From Thermus sp. JCM 17653 (lineage in GTDB: Bacteria > Deinococcota > Deinococci > Deinococcales > Thermaceae), in contig BBBN01000069.1 of assembly GCA_001311585.1 (NCBI GenBank), forward strand, positions 1-7,804: a DNA stretch of 7,804 bases, written 5' to 3'. This document shows, one piece after another, positions 1 to 6,792 of this stretch. The stretch's first letter is position 1. Each line of letters starts with the position of its first letter. Both the position numbers and the translations under genes were made by a program. A model generated the notes under the pieces. The model was not told the origin of the DNA. It searched no databases and saw only the letters and a list, made by a program, of their open reading frames with translations.

Positions 1-1
1 C

Positions 2-861
<860 letters not shown>

Positions 862-1421
862 GTGCGCCTGGGCCTCTTTGGCGGGAGCTTTGACCCCATC
901 CACCTGGGGCACCTCATCGCCGCCAGCGAGGCGGCCAGCGCCTTGGGCCTGGACCGGGTGCTCTTCGTGGTGGCCGCCCGGCCTCCCCACAAGACCCCCG
1001 TGGCCCCTCCGGAGGCCCGCTACGAGATGGTCCTTCTGGCCACGGGGGAGGACCGGCGCTTTGCGGCCTCGAGGCTGGAGCTGGACCGCCCGGGGCCCAG
1101 CTACACCGTGGACACCCTGGAGGAGGCCCGGAGCTTTTCCCGGGGGACGAGCTCTTCTTCATCACCGGGGCGGACGCCTACCGGGAGGTCCTCACCTGGA
1201 AGGAGGGGCGGAGGCTTCCCGAGCTCGCCACCCTGGTGGCCGTGACCCGTCCCGGCTACTCGCTGGAAGGGATGCCCGTGCCGGTGGTGCCCCTTAGGGT
1301 GCCCGAGGTGGGCATCTCCAGCACCGAGATCCGCAGACGCCTTAAGGAGGGCCTGAGCGTCCGCTACTGGGTTCCCCGCCCCGTGGAGGTGTACCTTGAA
1401 AAGCACGGTCTCTACCGCTGA
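862..1421 (+). CDS. nadD: Nicotinate-nucleotide adenylyltransferase, one frameshift
   Basis: NadD transfers AMP from ATP to nicotinate mononucleotide, giving deamido-NAD, the penultimate step of NAD synthesis in the cytoplasm. The GTG start follows the obg stop with no gap. The N-terminus carries the nucleotidyltransferase signature GGSFDPIHLGH (residues 7-17, with the H14-x-G-H17 motif). The C-terminal half has FFITGADAYREVLTW and GISSTEIRRRL, both typical of NadD. The frame breaks near 1132-1138 (AGCTTTTCC). Restoring one base there gives RSLFPGDELFFITGAD and a protein of about 186 residues, the usual NadD length. The stop TGA at 1419-1421 lies inside yqeK, so the two genes overlap by 26 bases. 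nadD followed by yqeK and rsfS is a familiar bacterial cluster. Confidence 0.95.
1385..1390 (+). promoter_or_regulatory. Ribosome binding site of yqeK
   Basis: GGAGGT lies inside the end of nadD, five bases before the TTG at 1396. It is the main reason for choosing this uncommon TTG start, since no ATG or GTG nearby fits better. Confidence 0.65.
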
Positions 1422-1953
1422 GCTTCTGGAGAAAGTCAGGCCCTTGGTGCGCCCGGAGCGCCTGGAGCACATCCTCCGGGTGGCGGCCTTGGCCAAGGAG
1501 ATCGCCGAGAAGAACGGTCTGGATGGGGAGCGGGCTTACCTGGCCGGTCTCCTCCACGACGCCGCCCGGGACCTCCCCGAGGAGGCGCTTTTAGAGCTCG
1601 CCCCCCCGGAGAACGAGGTGGAAAGGACCCACCCCCTCGCCCTCCACGGCCGGGCGGCCCGCAAGCTGGCCCAGGCCTGGGGGGTGGAGGACGAGGAGGT
1701 GCTGGAGGCCATAGAGGGCCACGTCTTCGGGGTGGACCCGGGAAACGGCCTGGGCATGGCCCTCTACATCGCCGACATCTCCGAGCCAGGAAGGGGGGTG
1801 AACGGGGAGATCCGGGAGCTCGCCCTTTCCGGGCAGCTTCTCCAGGCCTACCGCCGGGCGGTGGAGAACAAGGTGAACTACCTCGCCGCCAAGGGGGTTC
1901 CCGTCCACCCCAAGACCCTCTCGGTTTACCGCAGCCTGAAGGATGCGCCCTAG
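1396..1953 (+). CDS. yqeK: YqeK-type HD-domain hydrolase
   Basis: This intact 185-residue protein matches the YqeK branch of HD-domain metal-dependent phosphohydrolases. Members of the family are known to cleave diadenosine tetraphosphate symmetrically to two ADP. Visible ligands are H25 (EHILRV), the HD pair H54-D55 in AGLLHDAAR, H84 (ALHGRAAR), H109 (GHVFG) and D127 in YIADISEPGR; the last stretch is characteristic of YqeK. The TTG start is supported by a strong Shine-Dalgarno sequence and gives the expected lead-in before the first histidine. The gene overlaps nadD by 26 bases and the next gene by 11, so it is surely in the same transcript. No frameshift is present. The family is clear; the substrate is inferred from characterised YqeK proteins. 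Confidence 0.94.
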   Translation: MKSTVSTAELLEKVRPLVRPERLEHILRVAALAKEIAEKNGLDGERAYLAGLLHDAARDLPEEALLELAPPENEVERTHPLALHGRAARKLAQAWGVEDEEVLEAIEGHVFGVDPGNGLGMALYIADISEPGRGVNGEIRELALSGQLLQAYRRAVENKVNYLAAKGVPVHPKTLSVYRSLKDAP

Positions 1954-3039
1954 GCTTTCCTTCCTCCTCTTGGCCCTGGCCCTCTTTGCCCTGGGGGGGG
2001 TGCTCTCCTGGCCCCGCGCGCCTTCGGAGGGGGAGGTCCGCCCGGTGCGGCTGGGTCCCCTTCCGGAGATGGGGATGGTGGTGGCCGCCCGGGACATAGA
2101 GTACTGCGGCTACCACACCCCTTGCGGCCCTGGCAGCCGGACGGATACCATCTTCTACTTTCGCCTCCAGGGAGGAGAGGTGAGGGGGGTAGCCATCCCC
2201 CGGGACCTCTTTAGCCCCCTGGTGGGCGGCAAGATCAACGCCGCCTACGGGCGGGGCGGGCCCGAGCTTTTGAAGCGGGCGGTGGAGGAGGCCACGGGCC
2301 TGGTGGCGGAGAGGCACCTGGTCCTCACCCTGGAAAGCGTGGCCCGGGTGGTGGACGCCGTGGGGGGGGTGGAGGTCTACCTGGAAAAGCCCATGCGCTA
2401 TACCGACCGGGCGGCGAGGCTCTACATAGACCTTCCCGCGGGCCCGCTTCACCTTTCGGGCGAGGAGGCGGTGAAGTACATGCGCTTCCGCCACGACGCC
2501 TTGGGGGACTACGCTCGACTGGACCGGATCAAGGAGGTGGTGGGGCAGGTCCTGAAGAGGGCGCAAGACCCCAGGACCTGGCCTGCCCTCACCTTGGCCC
2601 TGCGGGAGGCTTGGGGGGAACTGGACACGAACCTTACCCTGGAGGAGCTCCTCGCCCATCTGCCGGCGGTGCGGGGGCTGAAGCTGGCCTTGGCTACCCT
2701 CCCCACCCGGGAAGCCCCGGGACCTTTCTCTACGTGGACGAGGAGGCGAGGGGGCGTTTCCTTTCCGCCTTCTTCGGCGTGGCCGCCCCCTCCTCGCCTC
2801 CCCGGGTGGCCGTGCGCCTTAGGGGGGAGCCTGAGCTTATGGCCTGGGCCCGGCTCCTTTTGGCCCGGGAGGGGATAAGGGCCGAGGAAGAGGCTACCCA
2901 GGTGGTTAGGAGCGCCGTCTACGCCCAAGACCCCGAGGCCGGAGCCTACTTCGCCGACCTCTTCCACCTGCCCCTCCTCGCTCCCCACCGGCCCCTGGAG
3001 GGCGTGGTGGTGGAGCTCGGGCGGGACCTGCTACAATGA
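1943..3039 (+). CDS. LCP (LytR-CpsA-Psr) family envelope protein, one frameshift
   Basis: LCP proteins move undecaprenyl-phosphate-linked glycopolymers onto peptidoglycan or other surface acceptors outside the membrane. The N-terminus (residues 1-23) is one hydrophobic segment after MRPR, a signal anchor or signal peptide. The LCP domain (about residues 45-205) shows AARD51, SRTDT (R66, D68), VAIPRD (R87, D88), KINAAYGRGGP, VVDAVGGVEV, KYMRFRHDALGDYARLDR with its conserved arginines. The tail (about 275-365, PPRVAVRLRG to VVVELGRDLL) resembles the LytR_C domain. The frame breaks at about 2714-2721 in GCCCCGGGAC; restoring one C gives EAPGTFLYVDEEARG and 365 residues in total. Two cysteines, C55 and C61, sit in the domain. 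The gene overlaps yqeK by 11 bases; AAGG touches the ATG, too close to act as a ribosome site, so coupling is likely. The glycopolymer substrate is unknown. Confidence 0.92.
3032..3037 (+). promoter_or_regulatory. Possible -10 box of a leaderless rsfS transcript
   Basis: TACAAT overlaps the LCP stop codon and ends eight bases before the rsfS ATG. No Shine-Dalgarno sequence precedes that ATG. Together these fit a promoter starting transcription at or next to the start codon, as is common in Thermus. No convincing -35 hexamer is visible, so this is tentative. Confidence 0.4.
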
Positions 3040-3045
3040 GCTTAG

Positions 3046-3432
3046 ATGGTGAAGACCAAGGAGGCGCTGGATCTCATCGGACGCATCAAGGATCTCCTTT
3101 GGGAAAAGAAGGCGGAGGATGTGGTGGTCTTGGACCTGCGCGGGGTGTCCCAGAGTTTGGACTACTTCGTCCTGGCCAGCGCCACCAGCGCCCCCCATCT
3201 TCAGGCCCTGGAGCGGCACCTTTTGGAGAAGCTGGAAGCGGAGGGGCTTCGCCCCCGGCCCACGGAGGGGCAAAGCCCCCGCTGGGTGGTGCTGGACTAC
3301 GGCGAGGTGGTGGTCCACCTCATGACCCCTGAGGCCCGGGCCTACTACGACCTCGAGGGCTTCTGGGCCGACGCGACCGGGTCTGACTACTTCACCCGGG
3401 GAGGGGCCAAAGGTCCCATGATGAAGCGCTGA
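3046..3432 (+). CDS. rsfS: Ribosome silencing factor RsfS (Iojap family)
   Basis: RsfS binds ribosomal protein uL14 on the 50S subunit and blocks subunit joining, lowering translation in starvation. The 128-residue frame is intact. It shows the family's core: EDVVVLDLRG, then SLDYFVLASATSAPHLQALE, then WVVLDYGEVVVHLMTPEAR and YYDLEGFWADA near the C-terminus. The ATG at 3046 lies six bases after the LCP stop; the adjacent GTG at 3049 would shorten the protein by one residue. There is no ribosome binding site, and a TACAAT box just upstream suggests it can be transcribed separately from the operon. The last 46 bases overlap the 3' end of the proposed membrane-protein gene on the other strand. 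Its place beside nadD and yqeK agrees with the usual cluster. Confidence 0.96.
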   Translation: MVKTKEALDLIGRIKDLLWEKKAEDVVVLDLRGVSQSLDYFVLASATSAPHLQALERHLLEKLEAEGLRPRPTEGQSPRWVVLDYGEVVVHLMTPEARAYYDLEGFWADATGSDYFTRGGAKGPMMKR

Positions 3433-3666
3433 AAGCCAGGTAAAACCCCAGGTAAACCAGAAGCTGGAACCAGAAGCTCCCTGCGAGCCCAACCCCCAGG
3501 CGCCCAACAAGAGGAGAAGGGCCACCGCCCCCATCATCACCAAGGCGGTGCGCAGGAAGACCCCGGGGAAGTAGCGGAGGGCCTCGCGCAGGCTTTTGGG
3601 CCTGCGGGCCTCCCACTCCTTTAGGGCCTTCTTCTTCAGCTTTTCCTCGCGCTTCTTCTTCCCCAC
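3387..3666 (-). CDS. Small predicted two-helix membrane protein, probably two frameshifts
   Basis: I do not recognise a named family. Reading from a GTG at 3666 leftwards, residues 1-20 are very lysine-rich (MGKKKREEKLKKKALKEWEA). An amphipathic stretch PKSLREALRYFPG follows, then a hydrophobic helix TALVMMGAVALLLLLGAW. As written, the frame stays open antisense through rsfS to 3031, which looks wrong. Adding one base near 3489-3497 (AACCCCC) opens a second hydrophobic helix, GSFWFQLLVYLGFYLAF. Adding another near 3433-3437 gives QRFIMGPLAPPRVK and a TAG at 3387-3389. The result is about 93 residues with two helices and a positive N-terminus. Both repairs match the single-base deletions seen in neighbouring genes. 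The gene is divergent from panC and its end overlaps that of rsfS. The N-terminal half is well supported; the tail is inference. Confidence 0.5.
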
Positions 3667-3673
3667 GGAGCCA

Positions 3674-3681
3674 AGTATACT
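3674..3681. promoter_or_regulatory. Palindromic divergent -10 element (panC / small membrane gene)
   Basis: AGTATACT is its own reverse complement, so TATACT reads on both strands. On the + strand the box ends five bases before the GTG of panC; on the - strand it ends seven bases before the GTG of the membrane-protein gene. Neither gene has a Shine-Dalgarno sequence. The arrangement fits two leaderless transcripts fired from one symmetric -10 element. I see no good -35 hexamer on either side. Confidence 0.55.
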
Positions 3682-3686
3682 GGCCC

Positions 3687-4517
3687 GTGAAGGTGGTCCG
3701 TGCCGTGGCCGAGCTAAGGGAGGCCCTGCCTAAGGAGGGGGTGGGCTTCGTCCCCACCATGGGCTACCTCCACCGGGGGCATCTCGCCCTGGTGGAGCGG
3801 GCCCGCCGGGAGAACCCCTTCGTGGCGGTCTCCATTTTCGTGAACCCCCTGCAGTTCGGTCCCGGGGAGGATTACCACCGCTACCCCCGGGACCTCGCGC
3901 GGGACCAGGCCCTTTTGCAGGAGGCGGGGGTGGACCTCCTCTTCGCCCCCGGCGTGGAGGAGATGTATCCGGAAAGCTTTTCCACCCGGGTCCAGGTGGA
4001 AGGCCCCCTCACCGCCCTTTGGGAAGGGGCGGTGCGCCCCGGCCACTTCCAGGGGGTGGCCACGGTGGTGGCGAGGCTTTTCCTCCTGGTAGGCCCCCAG
4101 AAGGCCTACTTTGGGGAGAAGGACTACCAGCAGCTCCTCGTCATCCGGAAGATGGTCCGAGACCTGGGCTTTCCCCTGGAGGTGGTGGGGGTGCCCACGG
4201 TGCGGGAGGAGGACGGCCTGGCCCTTTCCAGCCGCAACGTCTACCTTTCCCCCGAGACCCGGAAGAAGGCCCCGGTGCTCTACCGCGCCCTTTCCGCCAT
4301 GCGGGAGGTGGCCAGGAGGGGCGGGAGCGTGGCCGAGGCCCTAGGGGCGGGGGAAGAGGTCCTTCGGGAGGTGCCCGAGTTCCGCAAGGACTACCTGGCC
4401 ATCGTCCACCCCGAGACCCTCCTGCCCCTTTCCCACTGGGTGCCGGGGGCCAGGGGGATCGTGGCCGGGCGGTTTCCCGAGGCGCGGCTCATCGACAACC
4501 TGGAGGTCTATCCATGA
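3687..4517 (+). CDS. panC: Pantothenate synthetase
   Basis: PanC joins pantoate and beta-alanine, using ATP through a pantoyl-adenylate intermediate, to make pantothenate for coenzyme A. The 276-residue frame is intact and of normal length. Near the N-terminus is FVPTMGYLHRGH (residues 21-32), which holds the HxGH nucleotide motif. It is followed by FVNPLQFGPGEDYHRYPRD (51-69), RPGHFQGVATVVARLF (117-132), GEKDYQQL (143-150) and EEDGLALSSRNVYL (174-187), the last containing the KMSKS-equivalent serines. The GTG at 3687 is chosen because it lies directly after the TATACT box and gives the usual N-terminal lead; GTGs at 3693 and 3702 are weaker alternatives. Its stop overlaps the pilT start (ATGA), so the two are probably co-transcribed although functionally unrelated. 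Confidence 0.98.
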   Translation: MKVVRAVAELREALPKEGVGFVPTMGYLHRGHLALVERARRENPFVAVSIFVNPLQFGPGEDYHRYPRDLARDQALLQEAGVDLLFAPGVEEMYPESFSTRVQVEGPLTALWEGAVRPGHFQGVATVVARLFLLVGPQKAYFGEKDYQQLLVIRKMVRDLGFPLEVVGVPTVREEDGLALSSRNVYLSPETRKKAPVLYRALSAMREVARRGGSVAEALGAGEEVLREVPEFRKDYLAIVHPETLLPLSHWVPGARGIVAGRFPEARLIDNLEVYP

Positions 4518-5620
4518 GCGAGGCCCACCCCCAGGAAGGCAGGCAAAGCCTTGTGGAGATGCTTAGGGCCATGGTCCAGGCCCGGGCCTCGGACATCCAC
4601 CTGCAGGCGGGGGCCCCGCCGGTGGTGCGGGTGGACGGGAAGCTAAGGCCCTTTGGCAACCGTCCCCTCACCCCCAAGGACACCGAGGCCATCGCCCGGG
4701 CCCTCCTCACCCCTGAGCAGTGGGAGGAGATGGAGTACCGCAAGGAGATGGACTTCGCCTACACCATCCCCGGGGTGGCCCGCTTCCGCTGCAACCTCCT
4801 GAGGCAGCGGGGAAGCTTCGGCCTGGTGATGCGGGTGGTCTCCGAGGTGATCCCGAGCTTTGAGGCCCTGGGCCTCCCCCGGGAGGTGATGGAAGGCCTG
4901 GCGGCCAAGGAGCGGGGCTCATCCTGGTCACGGGGCCCACGGGGAGCGGCAAGAGCACCACCCTGGCGGCCCTTATTGACCACATCAACCTTCATTACGC
5001 CAAGAACATCATCACCATAGAGGACCCCATAGAGTTCCTGCACCGGCACAAGAAGAGTCTGGTGGTGCAGCGGGAAGTGGGCCTGGACACGGACAGCTTC
5101 TACTCCGGGGTCAAGTACGCCATGCGCCAGGACCCGACGTGATCCTCATCGGGGAGATGCGGGACAAGGAGACGGTGGAGGCCGCCCTCATGGCGGCCCA
5201 GACGGGCCACCTGGTCCTCTCCACCCTGCACACCCTGGACGCCTGGCGCACCATCAACCGCATCATCGAGTTCTTCCCCCTGCACGAGCACCAGCAGGTG
5301 CGCATCCTCCTCGCCGAGTCCCTCCTCGGCATCCTCTCCCAGCGCCTCCTCCCCAAGGCCGACGGCCAGGGCCGGGTTCTCGCCCTGGAGATCCTCATCG
5401 CTACCCCCTACGTGCGGGAGCTCATCAAGGACGAGGACAAGACCCCCCAGATCAAGGAGGCCATGATGGAGGGCTCCCTCCACGGGATGCGCACCTTTGA
5501 CCAGCACCTGGTGGAGCTCTACACCGAAGGCTTATCTCCTTGGAGGACGCCCTTTCCGCCGCCACCAGCCCCCACGAGTTCCGGCTCCTCCTCACCAAGG
5601 TCACGGGGCAGGCGTACTGA
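4514..5620 (+). CDS. pilT: Type IV pilus retraction ATPase PilT, three frameshifts
   Basis: PilT is the hexameric cytoplasmic ATPase that depolymerises type IV pili, powering twitching and helping DNA uptake. GGAGGT at 4502-4507 lies six bases before the ATG. The N-terminal domain has [20 protein letters not shown] (residues 23-42). After repair come Walker [10 protein letters not shown] (141-149), the Asp box [11 protein letters not shown], Walker [10 protein letters not shown] and the His box [10 protein letters not shown]. The C-terminal motif usually written AIRNLIRE reads YVRELIKD here. Three single-base losses break the frame: near 4913-4918 (GGGGCTC, just before Walker A), 5133-5136 (CCCGAC, where DPDVILIG is restored) and 5529-5533 (GGCTTATC, restoring [15 protein letters not shown]). 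The repaired protein has about 369 residues, ending TKVTGQAY. Thermus has more than one PilT-like protein; I cannot say which this is. Confidence 0.96.
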
Positions 5621-5625
5621 TACCG

Positions 5626-5653
5626 CCCCATGCTGGCATGGGCCAGCATGGGG
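5626..5653 (+). terminator. Hairpin after pilT, candidate terminator
   Basis: CCCCATGCTGGC (5626-5637) pairs perfectly with GCCAGCATGGGG (5642-5653) around a four-base loop ATGG. It starts six bases after the pilT stop and lies before the fba promoter. There is no T-tract, so factor-independent termination is not proven; it may instead protect the mRNA 3' end. Confidence 0.6.
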
Positions 5654-5697
5654 GCCCGGGCACCACGCCTGGCTTGGACGAAGGGTGCACGCCAAAA

Positions 5698-5744
5698 GGG
5701 TATGGGAAGCGCGGGCGCCAAGGGGTTTTCCACGCTTCCATCCC
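5698..5744. repeat. Imperfect inverted repeat upstream of the fba -10 box
   Basis: The left arm 5698-5711 (GGGTATGGGAAGCG) and the right arm 5733-5744 (CGCTTCCATCCC) form 12 pairs if two left-arm bases are bulged. The centre is 21 bases. The right arm ends two bases before TATAAT at 5747, so the repeat covers the -35 and spacer region of the presumed fba promoter. It could be an operator, or a second transcript-end hairpin. Function is unknown. Confidence 0.35.
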
Positions 5745-5746
5745 GG

Positions 5747-5752
5747 TATAAT
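5747..5752 (+). promoter_or_regulatory. -10 box of fba promoter
   Basis: A perfect TATAAT in the pilT-fba gap. Transcription would begin near 5758-5760, giving a leader of only about ten bases that begins close to the Shine-Dalgarno sequence. The region 15-17 bases upstream (GTTTTCC) is at best a weak -35. Confidence 0.65.
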
Positions 5753-5759
5753 CGGGGCC

Positions 5760-5764
5760 GGAGG
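5760..5764 (+). promoter_or_regulatory. Ribosome binding site of fba
   Basis: GGAGG lies five bases before the ATG at 5770 and fixes that start. Unlike panC, rsfS and pdp, fba appears to use a classical ribosome binding site. Confidence 0.75.
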
Positions 5765-5769
5765 CGCGT

Positions 5770-6685
5770 ATGCTGGTCACCGGTCTGGAAATCCTGAAGA
5801 AGGCGCGGGCGGAGGGCTACGGGGTGGGGGCCTTCAACACCAACAACATGGAGTTCACCCAGGCCATCCTCGAGGCCGCCGAGGAAGTGAGGAGCCCCGT
5901 GATCCTCGCCCTCTCCGAGGGGGCGATGAAGTACGGGGGCAAAGCCCTCACCCGCATGGTGGTGGCCCTGGCCCAGGAGGCCCGGGTGCCCGTGGCCGTG
6001 CACCTGGACCACGGCTCTAGCTACGAGAGCGTCCTCAAGGCCTCCGGGAGGGCTTCACCAGCGTGATGATTGACAAGTCCCACGAGGACTTTGAGACCAA
6101 CGTCCGGGAGACGAAGCGGGTGGTGGAGGCGGCCCACGCCGTGGGGGTCACGGTGGAGGCGGAGCTCGGGCGGCTTGCGGGGATTGAGGAGCACGTGGCC
6201 GTGGACGAGAAGGACGCCCTCCTCACCAACCCCGAGGAGGCCCGGATCTTTATGGAGCGCACGGGGGCCGATTACCTGGCGGTGGCCATCGGCACGAGCA
6301 CGGGGCCTACAAGGGGAAGGGCCGTCCCTTCATTGACCACCCCCGGCTTGCCCGCATCGCCGAGCTCGTCCCTGCCCCCCTCGTCCTCCACGGGGCGAGC
6401 GCCGTGCCTCAGGAGCTCGTGGAGCGCTTCCGGGCCGCAGGGGGGGAGATCGGGGAGGCCGCGGGCATCCACCCCGAGGACATCAAGAAGGCCATCTCCT
6501 TGGGCGTGGCCAAGATCAACACCGACACCGACCTGCGCCTGGCCTTCACCGCTCTTATCCGGGAGACCCTGGGGAAGAACCCCAAGGAGTTTGACCCCAG
6601 GAAGTACCTGGGCCCCGCCCGGGAGGCGGTGAAGGAGGTGGTGAAAAGCCGGATGGAGCTTTTCGGCTCCGTGGGGCGGGCTTAG
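5770..6685 (+). CDS. fba: Class II fructose-1,6-bisphosphate aldolase, two frameshifts
   Basis: This zinc-dependent enzyme splits fructose-1,6-bisphosphate into glyceraldehyde-3-phosphate and dihydroxyacetone phosphate in glycolysis, and runs in reverse for gluconeogenesis. After repair it is 305 residues, the length I know for Thermus aldolase. Visible features are [10 protein letters not shown] (20-29), HLDHGSS with catalytic D80 and zinc ligand H81, EAELGRLAG with E132, [14 protein letters not shown] with zinc ligand H178, VLHGAS with zinc ligand H208, and [10 protein letters not shown] near the C-terminus. The first break is near 6039-6044 (AAGGCCTCC; one C restores [13 protein letters not shown]). 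The second is at 6298-6301 (GAGCACG; one C restores the codon for H178). Recovering the known ligand numbering supports both repairs. The gene has its own TATAAT and ribosome site and seems to be transcribed independently. Confidence 0.97.
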
Positions 6686-6780
6686 CCCCAGGGGATCCGC
6701 ACCCCAGGAAAGGCCAAAGGCTCCGCCTCCTCTCCCACTCCTCCAGGCCGAACCGGTACCGGGTGGCTATGGCTTTGGCG

Positions 6781-6786
6781 TAGCAT
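6781..6786 (+). promoter_or_regulatory. Possible -10 box of a leaderless pdp transcript
   Basis: TAGCAT keeps the most conserved positions of a -10 box and ends six bases before the pdp ATG, with no Shine-Dalgarno sequence in between. This again fits a leaderless start. The rest of the 107-base fba-pdp gap holds a CCGGTACCGG palindrome at 6753-6762 and no clear terminator. Confidence 0.35.
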
Positions 6787-6792
6787 GGGCCC

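Noticed and set aside
3031..3386. The long - strand reading frame through rsfS as part of a 211-residue protein
   Set aside because: It is antisense to a well-conserved gene. The composition turns into random proline, glycine and histidine, and the repaired frame ends at 3387.
3436..3478. Short tandem repeats, CCAGGTAAA twice and CCAGAAGCT twice, after rsfS
   Set aside because: They lie inside the proposed second helix of the small membrane protein and follow from repeated hydrophobic codons. No array or terminator shape is present.
4019..4515. Large alternative frame over panC, and similar long open frames on both strands elsewhere
   Set aside because: High GC content makes stops rare, so shadow frames are long. 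These have low-complexity proline, glycine and arginine-rich products and overlap confident genes.
4914..5534. Programmed frameshifting in pilT or the other broken genes
   Set aside because: There are eleven or more sites in unrelated housekeeping genes, none with a long slippery A or T run or a clear downstream stimulator, and all of the same single-base-loss type. Sequencing error explains them better.
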